A stretch of DNA of 64,000 nucleotides. Origin: Betaproteobacteria bacterium (GTDB lineage: Bacteria; Pseudomonadota; Gammaproteobacteria; Burkholderiales; SG8-41). Positions 35,201 to 45,239 of this stretch are shown here, piece by piece (position 1 is the first letter of the stretch; each line of letters opens with the position of its first letter). The notes beneath the pieces were generated by a model. It was not told the DNA's origin. It did no database searches and saw nothing but the letters and a program-made list of their open reading frames with translations. The stretch spans positions 1 to 64,000 of the forward strand of contig OMIN01000090.1 of assembly GCA_900299145.1 (NCBI GenBank), given 5' to 3'. The translations under genes and the position numbers were made by a program.

Positions 35201-36424
35201 ATGCTCATCGAAGTCAAAGTTCCTCAGCTGTCTGAATCCGTCGCCGAAGCGACGCTGCTCACCTGGCATCGCAAGCAGGGCGAGATGGTGAAGCGCGACG
35301 AAAATCTGGTCGATATCGAGACCGACAAGGTCGTACTCGAAACCCCCGCGCCAGCAGCGGGAGTTTTAGTGCGCATCGTCAAGCCGGATGGCAGCTCGGT
35401 TGCCAGCAAGGAAATCATTGCGCAAATCGATACCGAAGCCGTGGCGGTTACCACAGCTGCGCCCGTGGAAGCGCCTGCTGCTGAGGCAAAGGCCGAACCC
35501 GCTGCAAGACCGGCTGGCGCGCCCGTGATGCCCGCAGCCCAAAAGGCTGCCTCTGAGCACAACGTGAATACCGCAAATGTCGAAGGCAGCGGCCGTGGCG
35601 GGCGCGTGACCAAAGGTGATGTGCTGGAGGCCGCCGATAAAGTGGGTAAAGCGGCGCCTGCGAAACCGACGGCCCCCGCGCCGCGTGCCGCCGCACCCGC
35701 AGTGGACCTCAGCGCTTTGGGCGAGCGTCCGGAGCAACGCGTACCAATGTCGCGTCTGCGGGCACGCGTGGCTGAGCGGCTGGTGCAATCCCAATCCACG
35801 GCCGCGATTCTGACGACGTTCAACGAAGTCAACATGCAGCCGGTGATGGATCTGCGCAAGCGCTATCAGGAGCGCTTCGAGAAGGAACACGGCGTCAAGC
35901 TCGGCTTCATGTCCTTCTTCGTCAAGGCTGCGGTGTACGCGCTGAAAAAATACCCGGTGGTGAATGCCTCAATCGACGGCAACGACATTATTTATCACGG
36001 CTACTACGATATCGGTGTAGCCGTGGGCAGCCCGCGCGGGTTGGTGGTGCCGATTGTGCGCAATGCCGATCAGCTAAGTCTTGCGGCTATTGAGAAAATC
36101 ATTGCCGATTACGGCAAGCGCGCGCAGGACGGCAAGTTGACACTGGAAGAACTCACCGGCGGCACGTTTTCAATTTCCAATGGCGGTGTGTTTGGCTCCA
36201 TGCTGTCCACGCCTATTATCAATCCGCCGCAAAGCGCGATTTTGGGAGTACACGCCACCAAGGATCGCCCGGTAGTGGAAAACGGGCAGATTGTGATTCG
36301 GCCGATGAACTACCTCGCGCTATCGTACGACCATCGCATTATCGACGGCCGCGAAGCGGTACTATCGCTGGTAGCGATGAAAGATGCGCTGGAGGATCCG
36401 GCGAGGATGTTGCTAGAGGTGTAA
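35201..36424 (+). CDS. odhB: Dihydrolipoyllysine succinyltransferase (E2 of 2-oxoglutarate dehydrogenase)
   Basis: The 407-residue core subunit (also SucB) carries one lipoyl domain, with [10 protein letters not shown] containing the lipoylated Lys near residue 43. An Ala/Pro-rich linker follows, then a peripheral subunit-binding domain ([16 protein letters not shown] near residue 130) and a catalytic domain ending in [13 protein letters not shown] near residue 374, with the H-x-x-x-D-G active site. It transfers the succinyl group to CoA. The downstream spacer holds the largest heptad repeat element. Confidence 0.96.
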   Translation: MLIEVKVPQLSESVAEATLLTWHRKQGEMVKRDENLVDIETDKVVLETPAPAAGVLVRIVKPDGSSVASKEIIAQIDTEAVAVTTAAPVEAPAAEAKAEPAARPAGAPVMPAAQKAASEHNVNTANVEGSGRGGRVTKGDVLEAADKVGKAAPAKPTAPAPRAAAPAVDLSALGERPEQRVPMSRLRARVAERLVQSQSTAAILTTFNEVNMQPVMDLRKRYQERFEKEHGVKLGFMSFFVKAAVYALKKYPVVNASIDGNDIIYHGYYDIGVAVGSPRGLVVPIVRNADQLSLAAIEKIIADYGKRAQDGKLTLEELTGGTFSISNGGVFGSMLSTPIINPPQSAILGVHATKDRPVVENGQIVIRPMNYLALSYDHRIIDGREAVLSLVAMKDALEDPARMLLEV

Positions 36425-36429
36425 CTTTC

Positions 36430-36540
36430 CGTGATACGTGGAGTGTCGTGAAACGTGAATGGTGAGACGTGAAACGGCAAACCAGTGCGGTGGTTTTCGC
36501 GATTCACGGTTCACTTTTCACGCCTTACTCACGTATCACG
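36430..36540. repeat. Heptad inverted-repeat element B (odhB-lpd spacer)
   Basis: The ends are a perfect 11-bp inverted repeat: CGTGATACGTG at 36430-36440 and CACGTATCACG at 36530-36540. Inside the left half are four 7-bp units, GTGAAAC, GTGAATG, GTGAGAC and GTGAAAC (36448-36475). The right half carries GATTCAC, GGTTCAC and TTTTCAC (36501-36521) in the opposite sense. The whole can fold into a long stem just before lpd. Confidence 0.8.
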
Positions 36541-36548
36541 TATAACAA

Positions 36549-37973
36549 ATGGCTCAACAATTCGACGTAGTAGTTATCGGCGCCGGCCCCGGTGGATACA
36601 TTGCCGCTATACGTGCGGCACAGCTGGGTATGAAGGTCGCCTGCATTGACGAGTGGAAAACGGCTGACGGTAAACCTGCGCCGGGCGGCACCTGTACGAA
36701 TGTCGGCTGTATTCCGTCGAAGGCCTTGTTGCAGTCATCGGAAAACTACGATCACGCTTCGCATGCGTTCGCCGATCATGGCATCAAGGTGGGCAGTCTG
36801 ACCATGGATGTCGGTCAGATGTTGAAGCGTAAGGACAAGGTCGTTAAACAGAACAACGACGGCATCCTCTATCTCTTCAAGAAAAACAAGGTGACATTCG
36901 TTCACGGCACCGGGTCATTTACAGGGGGCACTGCGGGCGCATGGCAGATCAAAGTCAGCGGCAAAACCGAAGAAACGCTGGTGGCCAAGAACGTCATTGT
37001 CGCCACGGGTTCTTCCCCGCGCGCTTTGCCCGGCGCGCCGTTTGACAACAAACTGATTCTCGATAACGCTGGTGCGCTGGCAATTCCCGAAGTGCCCAAG
37101 CAGCTGGGCGTGATCGGCGCCGGTGTCATAGGACTTGAAATGGGCAGTGTATGGCGACGACTTGGCGCTACGGTAACGGTGCTGGAAGCGCTGCCGGCGT
37201 TCCTTGGCGCGGCAGACGAGGCTGTGGCTAAGGAAGCGCAAAAAGTATTTTTAAAACAAGGGCTTGCGATAAACACGGGCGTAAAGGTCAACAGCGTCAA
37301 ATTGGCAAAAGACGTGACGGTTAAATACACCGATAGCGCAGGCAAGGCGCAAACATTGACGGTCGACAAGCTCATTGTGTCGATAGGCCGCGTGCCGCAC
37401 ACGGCGGGTTTGAATGCGGCTGCGGTGGGCCTCAAACTCGATGAACGCGGCTTTGTTGCAGTCGACGAACATTGCAAAACCAATTTACCAGGCGTGTGGG
37501 CCGTCGGCGATGTCGTTCGCGGCCCCATGCTCGCGCACAAGGCGGAAGAGGAGGGCGTGGCCGTGGCACAGCGCATTGCCGGCAAGTATGGCCACGTCGA
37601 TTTCAACACCGTGCCGTGGGTGATCTACACCTCGCCTGAAATTGCATGGGTGGGCAAAACTGAGCAGCAGGTGAAAGCCGAAGGTATTGAATACCGCACG
37701 GGCAATTTTCCCTTTATGGCCAATGGTCGCGCGCGTGCCTTGGGTGATACCACCGGTTTCGTCAAGTTCATCGCCGACAAAAAAACCGACCGCATTCTCG
37801 GCGTGCATGTCATCGGACCGATGGCCTCGGAACTCATTGCCGAAGCCGTGGTGGCGATGGAATTCGGCGCATCCAGCGAAGACATTTCGATGATCTGTCA
37901 CGCCCATCCGTCGCTGTCGGAAGCGATGAAGGAAGCGGCACTGGCGGTGGATGGACGGACGTTGAATCTTTGA
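36549..37973 (+). CDS. lpdA: Dihydrolipoamide dehydrogenase (E3)
   Basis: This 474-residue FAD enzyme reoxidises the lipoyl group of OdhB with [17 protein letters not shown] near residue 7 binds FAD, CTNVGC near residues 48-53 is the redox disulfide, the second Rossmann site [16 protein letters not shown] is near residue 190, and [15 protein letters not shown] near residue 450 carries the catalytic His-Glu pair contributed across the dimer. It lies between two heptad repeat elements; no evident Shine-Dalgarno remains upstream because element B occupies the leader. Confidence 0.97.
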   Translation: MAQQFDVVVIGAGPGGYIAAIRAAQLGMKVACIDEWKTADGKPAPGGTCTNVGCIPSKALLQSSENYDHASHAFADHGIKVGSLTMDVGQMLKRKDKVVKQNNDGILYLFKKNKVTFVHGTGSFTGGTAGAWQIKVSGKTEETLVAKNVIVATGSSPRALPGAPFDNKLILDNAGALAIPEVPKQLGVIGAGVIGLEMGSVWRRLGATVTVLEALPAFLGAADEAVAKEAQKVFLKQGLAINTGVKVNSVKLAKDVTVKYTDSAGKAQTLTVDKLIVSIGRVPHTAGLNAAAVGLKLDERGFVAVDEHCKTNLPGVWAVGDVVRGPMLAHKAEEEGVAVAQRIAGKYGHVDFNTVPWVIYTSPEIAWVGKTEQQVKAEGIEYRTGNFPFMANGRARALGDTTGFVKFIADKKTDRILGVHVIGPMASELIAEAVVAMEFGASSEDISMICHAHPSLSEAMKEAALAVDGRTLNL

Positions 37974-37977
37974 TGAC

Positions 37978-38075
37978 GTGAATTGTGAATTGTGAACCGT
38001 GAACGCAACTACCCGCTTCGGGGTGTTCACGCTTCACGTTGCTCGATTCGCGTTTCACTTGCCGCGTAGCACGTG
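37978..38075. repeat. Heptad inverted-repeat element C (lpd-zapE spacer)
   Basis: The left half is GTGAATT, GTGAATT, GTGAACC, GTGAACG (37978-38005). The right half keeps strict 7-bp phase: TGTTCAC, GCTTCAC, GTTGCTC, GATTCGC, GTTTCAC, TTGCCGC, GTAGCAC (38024-38072). The GTG that follows is the zapE start codon, so the element abuts the gene. Confidence 0.8.
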
Positions 38076-39230
38076 ACCGATACAACAAGCCCACAACCCT
38101 ACGGCCACACCACGCTTCCTCGCGATAGCGCAGGGGTAGCACAGTGGATCGCGCAGCACGCCGGCGAGCACGGCTTTGTCCTCGATGATTCACAACGCAA
38201 GGCCGTTGAGCATCTGGAGCGGCTTTACGAAGACCTGATAGGTCTCGAAAAAATGGAGTCGTTCTTCGTGCGCCTGCTTGCGCGCAAGCGCGTGGTGAAG
38301 GGGCTTTATCTTTGGGGCGGTGTGGGGCGTGGCAAGAGTTTTTTGATGGACAGTTTTTTCAACTGTGCGCCGGTGGCGAAAAAGCGCCGCATCCATTTTC
38401 ACCGCTTCATGCAGGAAGTGCACCAGCGCATGAACGCGCTGACCGGTCAGGCCGAGCCGCTGGCGGGTGTGGCGCGTGACGTGGCGAAAGATGCGCGCCT
38501 GTTGTGTCTGGATGAATTTCACATCACTGACATCACCGATGCCATGCTCATGCGCAAGCTGCTCGAAGGGCTGATGGAGCAGGGCGCGGTGGTACTGACC
38601 ACGTCAAACTTCGCGCCGGATGAACTGTATTTGCACGGCCTGCAGCGGCAACAGTTTTTGCCGGCCATCGATCTCATCAAGCAGAATTTCGATATCGTTA
38701 ACGTCGACGACGGCACCGATTACCGCTTGCGCGAGTTGGAAAAGGCAGGTGTCTATCACATTGGCACGGACGCTGACGAGCGCATGTCGCGGGAGTTTGT
38801 CGCCATTGCCCGGCACGAGGTTTCTGGTGAAACCACGCTCGAAATCGAAGGCCGAGTGGTACCAGTGCGCAAACATGCCCGTGATGTGGCGTGGTTTGAA
38901 TTCGCCGCATTGTGCGACGGTCCGCGTGGCAAACCAGACTACATCGAGTTGTCCAGGCGTTACCATACGGTAATGGTGTCCAACGTGCCTTGTTTCGGTG
39001 CGGGCACGGCGGACAAACTGCGGCGCTTTGTGTGGATGATCGACGAATTTTACGACCGGCGGGTGAAGCTCATCGTGTCCGCCACGGCCGCAGCGGAGGC
39101 ATTGATTGTCGATGACGATTCCGCCGACGCGTTTCAGGCCAATCTTAATGCATCTCTGCGTGAGCGGCTGGTAAGCCGCTTGACCGAAATGCAAACACAC
39201 GACTATCTTGCGCAACCGCACATGCCCTAG
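38073..39230 (+). CDS. zapE: Cell division ATPase ZapE (AFG1 family)
   Basis: The 385-residue AFG1-like AAA ATPase is associated with the Z-ring and membrane-protein quality control. The Walker A site GGVGRGKSFLMD is near residue 83, Walker B LLCLDEFHITD near residue 145, and the sensor-like VLTTSNFAPDELY near residue 177. A GTG start directly after heptad element C is used. It follows the TCA operon on the same strand and precedes acuI by eight bases, so it may be transcribed with both. Confidence 0.9.
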   Translation: MTDTTSPQPYGHTTLPRDSAGVAQWIAQHAGEHGFVLDDSQRKAVEHLERLYEDLIGLEKMESFFVRLLARKRVVKGLYLWGGVGRGKSFLMDSFFNCAPVAKKRRIHFHRFMQEVHQRMNALTGQAEPLAGVARDVAKDARLLCLDEFHITDITDAMLMRKLLEGLMEQGAVVLTTSNFAPDELYLHGLQRQQFLPAIDLIKQNFDIVNVDDGTDYRLRELEKAGVYHIGTDADERMSREFVAIARHEVSGETTLEIEGRVVPVRKHARDVAWFEFAALCDGPRGKPDYIELSRRYHTVMVSNVPCFGAGTADKLRRFVWMIDEFYDRRVKLIVSATAAAEALIVDDDSADAFQANLNASLRERLVSRLTEMQTHDYLAQPHMP

Positions 39231-39238
39231 GACGAACC

Positions 39239-40228
39239 ATGAGCACCTTCAAGGCCTACAGAATATTCAATGAAAACAATAAGATAGCGGGGCAGGTTAC
39301 GGATGTAACGCTGAACGATCTCGCACCCGGCGAAGTGGTATTCCAGAATGCCTATTCCGGCGTGAACTACAAGGACGCACTGGCAGCAACCGGTGCGGGC
39401 GGCAAGGTCATACGCAAATATCCGTTGGTGGGCGGCATTGACGCCGCAGGCACGGTGATTTCGTCGACCGATGCGCGGTTCAAGCCGGGCGATGAAGTGA
39501 TTTGTACCAGCTACGATTTCGGTGTGGCGCACGACGGCGGCTTTGCGCAAGTGTGCCGGGTACCGGCGGATTGGGTCGTGCCGCTACCCAAGGGTTTGTC
39601 GCTACTGGAAGCTATGACGCTGGGTACCGCAGGCTATACCGCTGGCCTGGCGGTCGAGCTGCTGGAACTGAACGGACTGGCGCCGGCCAATGGCAAAGTT
39701 TTGGTGAACGGCGCCACCGGCGGTGTCGCCAGTCTCGCCATCGACATGCTGGCGGGTAAGGGCTATGCGGTGACAGCGGTCACTGGCAAAGACAGCGAGC
39801 ATGAGTTTCTTAAGAAGCTGGGAGCGCAGGAAATCCTCGCGCGTGGTGCCATCGATTTTGGCACGCGGCCACTGGAAAAGTCGTTATGGGCGGCGGCCTT
39901 CGATTCGGTGGGCGGCGAGCAGTTGGGCTGGCTCACCCGCACCATGAACCAAAGCGGATTAATCGCGGCATTCGGCAACGCTGGCGGTATCGATCTTAAA
40001 ACCAATGTGTTGCCGTTTATTTTGCGAGGCGTGCGCCTGATGGGTGTTGATTCAGTTTCCACGCCGATGCCGCTGCGGCGCAAGGTGTGGCAACGTCTTG
40101 CTACTGAATTGAAGCCTCGCCATCTGGCGGATATTGCGAACGTGATTTCGATGGATGATCTCACGGCGTATTTTGACAAGATGTTGAAGGGCAGTATACG
40201 CGGGCGGGCGGTCGTCAGACTTTCGTAA
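39239..40228 (+). CDS. acuI: Acryloyl-CoA reductase (AcuI/YhdH-type MDR)
   Basis: The 329-residue zinc-independent medium-chain reductase of the YhdH/AcuI group reduces acryloyl-CoA to propionyl-CoA with NADPH. Key blocks are YSGVNYKDALAATG near residue 39, PLVGGIDAAGTV near 62, NGATGGVASLAIDML near 157 (cofactor loop) and GNAGGIDLKTNVLPFILRGV near 246. prpE starts 49 bases downstream, which supports a role in feeding propionyl-CoA. A general quinone or enone reductase activity is the alternative. Confidence 0.85.
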   Translation: MSTFKAYRIFNENNKIAGQVTDVTLNDLAPGEVVFQNAYSGVNYKDALAATGAGGKVIRKYPLVGGIDAAGTVISSTDARFKPGDEVICTSYDFGVAHDGGFAQVCRVPADWVVPLPKGLSLLEAMTLGTAGYTAGLAVELLELNGLAPANGKVLVNGATGGVASLAIDMLAGKGYAVTAVTGKDSEHEFLKKLGAQEILARGAIDFGTRPLEKSLWAAAFDSVGGEQLGWLTRTMNQSGLIAAFGNAGGIDLKTNVLPFILRGVRLMGVDSVSTPMPLRRKVWQRLATELKPRHLADIANVISMDDLTAYFDKMLKGSIRGRAVVRLS

Positions 40229-40277
40229 GTGCGCTGCGCCGATAATCGCCGGACAACAAGATTTCTGGGAGGAGTTC

Positions 40278-42176
40278 ATGGGCGCTTATCAGGCATTTCA
40301 CCAACGTTCGCTCAGTGAGCGGGACGCGTTCTGGGACGAGCAAGCCGCGCTGATTGATTGGCACAAACCGCATACACAGGTTTGCGATTTCAGCCACCCG
40401 CCGTTTGCGCGCTGGTTCGTCGAGGGGGAAACCAATCTGTGCCACAACGCCATCGATCGCCATCTTTCCGCCCGTGGTGATCAGAAGGCGCTGATTTATA
40501 TTTCGACCGAAACCGGCATCGAGAAATCCTACACTTATCGCGAGCTCTACAAGGAAGTCAATCGCGCGGCGGGCATGTTGCATACACTTGGGGTTGGCAA
40601 GGGCGACCGCGTGCTGATTTACATGCCGATGATTGCCGAGGCGGTTTTTGCCATGCTGGCGTGCGCGCGCGTGGGTGCGATTCACTCCGTGGTGTTTGGC
40701 GGATTTGCCGCAGCGAGTTTGGCAACGCGCATCGACGATGCGAAGCCCGCGCTGATGATCACTGCCGATGCCGGCATGCGCGGCGGGCGGGCAATACCGT
40801 ACAAGCCGCTGGTCGATGAAGCGTTGCGGCTGGCGCAACATCCGCCGCGCCAGGTGATCGTAGTCAATCGCGGAATCGATAAAGATTACAAGCCTGTTGT
40901 TGGACGCGATCTTGATTACGCGACACTGCGCAAGGCCCACGCCGAAGTCAATACGCCCGTGACCTGGCTGGAATCCAGCGAGCCGTCCTATATTCTGTAT
41001 ACCTCCGGCACCACGGGCCGGCCGAAAGGCGTGCAGCGCGACACCGGCGGCTACGCTGTAGCGCTGGCGGCGTCGATGAAGCACATCTATTGCGGTAACC
41101 CGGGCGAAACCATGTTCACCACCTCCGACATCGGCTGGGTGGTGGGGCACTCGTACATTGTTTACGCGCCGTTGATCGCGGGCATGACCACCATTTTGTA
41201 TGAAGGGCTGCCGATCCGGCCCGACGCCGGCATCTGGTGGAAAATCGTCGAGCAGTACAAAGTCAGTGTGATGTTTTCGTCGCCCACGGCGGCGCGCGTG
41301 CTGAAAAAGCAGGATCCGGTGTATTTGTCGAAATATGATTTGTCGACGCTGCGCCATGTGTTTCTTGCTGGCGAACCACTCGATGAACCCACGCATCGGT
41401 GGCTTACCGACGCCCTGCAAAAGCCGGTAATCGATCATTACTGGCAGACTGAGACCGGTTGGCCAATATTGTCGGCAGTACATGGCGTCGAAAAAACGCC
41501 GATCAAAATGGGCACGCCCAGTTTTCCGGTGTACGGTTACAACCTGCAAATCCTGCGCGAGTCCGATGCCACCGAAGCTGCCGTTGATGAAAAAGGTGTA
41601 GTTGCCATCGTACCGCCGTTGCCGCCCGGTTGCATGAGTACCGTGTGGGGTGACGACGAGCGATTCGTGAACACCTATTTCACCAGTTTTCGCAGCAGGC
41701 AAATTTACGCCACGTTCGATTGGGGCATTCGAGATAAAGACGGTTATCACTTTATTCTTGGGCGCACCGACGACGTCATCAACGTCGCCGGGCACCGGCT
41801 GGGCACGCGCGAGATCGAAGAGGCCGTGCAATCGCACGCCAACATCGCAGAAGTCGCCGTGGTGGGCGTGGCGGATCAGATCAAGGGACAAATGCCACTG
41901 GCGTTTGCGGTGGTGAAAGACGGCGGGAAAATCGCCACCCCCGAACTCAAGGCTGCCCAGGAGAAAGAAGTTATGGCCGCGGTGGACAAACAGCTCGGCG
42001 CCATCGGTCGGCCGTCACGTGTGCATTTCGTGACGTTGCTGCCGAAAACACGTTCCGGCAAATTGCTTCGTCGCTCGATCCAGGCGCTGGCCGAAGGGCG
42101 CGATCCGGGCGATCTCACCACTATCGAGGATCCGGCAGCGCTGGACCAAATCAGGGTCGCGTTGCAACAAGGCTGA
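40278..42176 (+). CDS. prpE: Propionyl-CoA synthetase
   Basis: The 632-residue AMP-forming acyl-CoA synthetase activates propionate. It has the ACS N-terminal domain (YQAFHQRSLSERDAFWDEQA), YILYTSGTTGRPKGV near residue 237 for ATP binding, YWQTETGWP near residue 390 (PrpE-type rather than acetate-type acyl pocket), and the catalytic Lys in TRSGKLLRRSI near residue 594, the acetylation-controlled position. AGGAG precedes the ATG. With prpC and prpD across the TCA block it completes most of the methylcitrate route; prpB is not in the window. Confidence 0.94.
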   Translation: MGAYQAFHQRSLSERDAFWDEQAALIDWHKPHTQVCDFSHPPFARWFVEGETNLCHNAIDRHLSARGDQKALIYISTETGIEKSYTYRELYKEVNRAAGMLHTLGVGKGDRVLIYMPMIAEAVFAMLACARVGAIHSVVFGGFAAASLATRIDDAKPALMITADAGMRGGRAIPYKPLVDEALRLAQHPPRQVIVVNRGIDKDYKPVVGRDLDYATLRKAHAEVNTPVTWLESSEPSYILYTSGTTGRPKGVQRDTGGYAVALAASMKHIYCGNPGETMFTTSDIGWVVGHSYIVYAPLIAGMTTILYEGLPIRPDAGIWWKIVEQYKVSVMFSSPTAARVLKKQDPVYLSKYDLSTLRHVFLAGEPLDEPTHRWLTDALQKPVIDHYWQTETGWPILSAVHGVEKTPIKMGTPSFPVYGYNLQILRESDATEAAVDEKGVVAIVPPLPPGCMSTVWGDDERFVNTYFTSFRSRQIYATFDWGIRDKDGYHFILGRTDDVINVAGHRLGTREIEEAVQSHANIAEVAVVGVADQIKGQMPLAFAVVKDGGKIATPELKAAQEKEVMAAVDKQLGAIGRPSRVHFVTLLPKTRSGKLLRRSIQALAEGRDPGDLTTIEDPAALDQIRVALQQG

Positions 42177-42352
42177 CGGCTGGAACCTTCCGGCGCTGTC
42201 CGGGCACGCGTGTTTGTTGTAGCGGGTTTGTAATTTCTTCGTCGGCCTGTTGGCATACCAGCTTTGCGCATCTACACTACCGTAACCCGGTAGTTGCGCT
42301 GGCGCGCACCACGCCGTATGCCCTCTTACATCTCTGATCTAAGGAGTTTGCC

Positions 42353-43165
42353 ATGCCTGACTGGATGAGTTCCCAAGCGTTAACCGCCTATGCGTTGAAT
42401 GCCGGCACCAAAGTGCTTGGCGCAATATTGCTGTGGATCATTGGCGGTATTGTGATCAATTTCATTATCAAGCTGTCGACCGCGAGCATGACTTCGCACA
42501 AGGTCGATCCGACGCTGATCAAATACGCGGATTCGTCGATTCGCGTGCTGCTGCGCATTGTGCTGGTGATTGCGATTCTGTCGGTGGTGGGCATCGAGAC
42601 AACCAGCTTTGCCGCATTGTTGGCTGCTGCCGGCGTTGCCATCGGGGCCGCGTGGTCGGGGCTGCTGTCGAACTTCGCGGCTGGGGCGTTTCTGGTGGTG
42701 CTGAGGCCATTCAAGGTGGGCGACATGATTACCGCTGGTGGCGTCACCGGTGACGTGGAGGAAGTTGGCCTCTTCGTGACCACACTGAAAACCGTGGACA
42801 ACCTGCGGGTGTATGTCGGTAACGGCAAGATACTCGCCGACAACGTCGTTAACTACACGCACAACCCGTACCGGCGTGTCGATCTGAAATGTCAGCTGGC
42901 GCATACCGTCGATACGCGCGAGGCAATGGCCAAGCTGAAAGCGCGGCTGCCGCAAATCCCCAACGTGATTGCCTCGCCCGCGCCGGATGTGGAGATACTG
43001 GAATTCAACGCCGCCGGCACATTACTCGGCGTGCGGCCGTATTGCCACAATAATCATTACTGGCAGGTGTTTTTCGACACCAACAAGGCAATACAGGAAG
43101 TCGGCGCCAGCAACGTGTGGCCGGTGCCGGCGCCGCATCAAGTGATGTTGCAAAAGCCGGCGTGA
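42353..43165 (+). CDS. mscS: Small-conductance mechanosensitive channel (MscS family)
   Basis: The 270-residue channel opens on membrane tension to release solutes under hypo-osmotic shock. It has three transmembrane helices; the third, pore-lining one has the Ala/Gly pattern AALLAAAGVAIGAAWSGLLSNFAAGAFL near residues 85-113. The beta domain follows with PFKVGDMITAGGVTGDVEEV near residue 118 and NGKILADNVVNYTHNPYRRVD near 155. Length is close to E. coli MscS. It stands alone between prpE and the minus-strand catabolic genes. Confidence 0.93.
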   Translation: MPDWMSSQALTAYALNAGTKVLGAILLWIIGGIVINFIIKLSTASMTSHKVDPTLIKYADSSIRVLLRIVLVIAILSVVGIETTSFAALLAAAGVAIGAAWSGLLSNFAAGAFLVVLRPFKVGDMITAGGVTGDVEEVGLFVTTLKTVDNLRVYVGNGKILADNVVNYTHNPYRRVDLKCQLAHTVDTREAMAKLKARLPQIPNVIASPAPDVEILEFNAAGTLLGVRPYCHNNHYWQVFFDTNKAIQEVGASNVWPVPAPHQVMLQKPA

Positions 43166-43189
43166 TTCCTCGCTGATACCAAACAAGAA

Positions 43190-43217
43190 GCCCGGTGCGC
43201 GCTATGCGTATCGGGCC
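43190..43217. terminator. Terminator-like hairpin after mscS
   Basis: AAGCCCGGT and ATCGGGCCT form a GC-rich stem with one G-U-type mismatch around a 10-base loop, in the convergent spacer between mscS and the Gfo/Idh gene. No T-tract follows on the plus strand, so efficiency is uncertain. Confidence 0.45.
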
Positions 43218-43243
43218 TCCGGCTGGATTCGTAAGCGCTGAAT

Positions 43244-44218
43244 CTAGCCCTTCACCCTTACCGGTTTGCCGGTTTCAATGGACGTAGTGATCGCCTCAAA
43301 AGCGCCGATAGTATTAATGATTTCGTCAGGCGTAATGGGGTAGGTCGCCTTGCCGTTGACGGCATCGGCGAAATGTTCGATTTCCGCCAGCAGCGAATCG
43401 ACTTTGGGAAATTCCTTACGTTCGGTCTTGCCACCACTCAATCGTGTGACAACTTCAGTTTCGCCCAGTGCTTCGGCCGAACCCTTGTCGCCGAACACAT
43501 GGACGCGCCAGTAGATTGGCGAGGGCCGCACCGCGCCCAGAAAACCGCTGACACCATTGGCGAATTTGAACAGCACGGAAATCGTGTCGAGTGGGTCGTG
43601 CCCCTCGCGCGTCGAAACGAACTGCGCGTTGACTTCGGCGGTAGGCCCCGTAAGGTTGGTAAACGCATCAAGGATATGAATGCCGGTGCCGGTCATGCCC
43701 GCGCCGGGTGTCTCGCTCGGCAAATCGCGCCAAGGCGCAAAAAAGTTGCTGGAGTTTTCGTTGCTGTAGTGCCCTTCAATGTGCAGCACGCGGCCCAGAA
43801 CGCCGCTGGCAACCACGCGGCGCAGTTCGACCATCGATGGCCAAAAGCGTTTGTTTTGCCCCACGCCCACCGGCACGCCCGCTTTCTTGCAGGCATCCAC
43901 CATCGCCAGTGCATCGGCGTATTTGAGCGCAAACGGCTTTTCGCAAAACACCGGCTTGCCGGCGGCAGCGACTTGCTCGACCAGCTTGCGGTGCGTGGAG
44001 TGCGGCGTGGCCAGCCATACCACTTGCACTTGCGGGTCGGCCAAAGCGGCTTCCAACGTGGTCGATAGTGTGAAGCCTTTTTCCTTCGCGTAGTCGCGCA
44101 CGCTGTCAGGCTCGAAACTCACACCGTGCACGAAACGGATTTTTTCGCTCTTGCCCTGCACCGCGTTAACGATGGTTTTACCCCACCAGCCGAGGCCGAC
44201 AATGGCTGCGTTAATCAT
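43244..44218 (-). CDS. Gfo/Idh/MocA-family oxidoreductase
   Basis: The 324-residue NAD(P)-dependent dehydrogenase has VGLGWWGKTIV for dinucleotide binding near residue 8, VFCEKPFALKYADA near residue 91 with the conserved E-K-P Lys, and GAGMTGTGIHILD near residue 170 supplying the G-x-x-x-D-x-x-x-H-like catalytic region. It would oxidise a sugar, cyclitol or related hydroxy compound. A second member lies at 45240, with an FAH hydrolase gene between, so this is a small minus-strand catabolic cluster. Substrate unknown. Confidence 0.85.
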   Translation of the reverse strand: MINAAIVGLGWWGKTIVNAVQGKSEKIRFVHGVSFEPDSVRDYAKEKGFTLSTTLEAALADPQVQVVWLATPHSTHRKLVEQVAAAGKPVFCEKPFALKYADALAMVDACKKAGVPVGVGQNKRFWPSMVELRRVVASGVLGRVLHIEGHYSNENSSNFFAPWRDLPSETPGAGMTGTGIHILDAFTNLTGPTAEVNAQFVSTREGHDPLDTISVLFKFANGVSGFLGAVRPSPIYWRVHVFGDKGSAEALGETEVVTRLSGGKTERKEFPKVDSLLAEIEHFADAVNGKATYPITPDEIINTIGAFEAITTSIETGKPVRVKG

Positions 44219-44242
44219 AATGGTGTCATGGATAAATAATTC

Positions 44243-44260
44243 AATAAAAACAGATACTTA
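44243..44260 (+). repeat. 18-bp polar motif, copy 11
   Basis: AATAAAAACAGATACTTA, an exact consensus copy between two minus-strand genes and therefore antisense to them. Confidence 0.85.
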
Positions 44261-44266
44261 TATGAA

Positions 44267-45112
44267 TTACCGGGCGGCGACTATTTTCTGCTGTTGTTGC
44301 CCCAGGCCCTGTATGCCCAGCGTCACCACGTCGCCCACTTTAAGGAACACCGGCTCCGGCTTTTTACCCAGGCCCACGCCGGGCGGGGTGCCGGTGCAGA
44401 TCACATCGCCGGGAAGCAGCGTCATGTAGTGGCTGCAATACGAAATGAGTTTGCGCACGCCAAAAATCATGGTGCGCGTGTTACCCGACTGCATGCGCTG
44501 GCCGTTGACATCCAGCCACATGTCGAGATTTTGCGGATCGCCGACTTCGTCGCCGGTTACGAGCCACGGGCCGATGGGGCCGAAGGTATCGCAGCCCTTG
44601 CCCTTGTCCCACTGCGAGGACTGCAACTGAAATGCACGCTCGGAAACGTCATTCGCAACACAGTAACCGGCGACGTAATTCAGCGAGTCTTCTTCGGACA
44701 CGTATTGCGCCTTGGTGCCGATGACTATGGCCAACTCGCATTCCCAATCGAGCTTGGTGCAATTGCGCGGCATCACGGTGTCGTCGTTCGGGCCGCAAAT
44801 GCTGGTGGTCGCCTTCATGAAAATAATCGGCTCGGTGGGCACGGCCATGCCGGCTTCTGCGGCGTGATCGGAATAATTCAGGCCGATGGCCACATATTTG
44901 GAAATGCCGGTGAACGGCACGCCGAAGCGCGGATTGCCAGTTACCACCGGCAAAGTTTCCGGCTTGATCTTGGCGATGCGCGCCAAGTTGCGCGGTGACA
45001 ATGCTTCGGCATCTAGCGCGCCGGTGACCTTGGACAAATCGTGTAACTTCCCTTGGGCGTCGATGATCCCCGGTTTCTCGTGACCTTCTTTTCCGTAGCG
45101 GCACAGCTTCAT
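44267..45112 (-). CDS. Fumarylacetoacetate hydrolase family protein
   Basis: The 281-residue metal-dependent enzyme hydrolyses or decarboxylates a 2-keto or acylpyruvate compound. The FAH core is clear: YVAIGLNYSDHAAE near residue 73, FMKATTSICGPND near 99, LDWECELAIVIG near 120 with metal-binding Glu residues, and GDVICTGTPPGVGLGKKP near 242. The start MKLCRYG at 45112 is used; longer in-frame sequence is not family-like. Neighbouring dehydrogenases suggest the last step of a sugar-acid or aromatic pathway. Confidence 0.88.
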   Translation of the reverse strand: MKLCRYGKEGHEKPGIIDAQGKLHDLSKVTGALDAEALSPRNLARIAKIKPETLPVVTGNPRFGVPFTGISKYVAIGLNYSDHAAEAGMAVPTEPIIFMKATTSICGPNDDTVMPRNCTKLDWECELAIVIGTKAQYVSEEDSLNYVAGYCVANDVSERAFQLQSSQWDKGKGCDTFGPIGPWLVTGDEVGDPQNLDMWLDVNGQRMQSGNTRTMIFGVRKLISYCSHYMTLLPGDVICTGTPPGVGLGKKPEPVFLKVGDVVTLGIQGLGQQQQKIVAAR

Positions 45113-45239
45113 GGTGACTCCCCTTACTGCTGCTTTAGTATCAAGACGCGGCACGTTGCCGCATTGATTTACGAACCACAATTATAAACCGTCGCACGCT
45201 GGCTTATCGCCCCGGCGTGCGGCGTGCATCCACGATGAG

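Noticed and set aside
36430-38075. CRISPR-like array
   Set aside because: The units are only 7 bp, degenerate and inverted between halves, with no spacers of even length and no cas genes.
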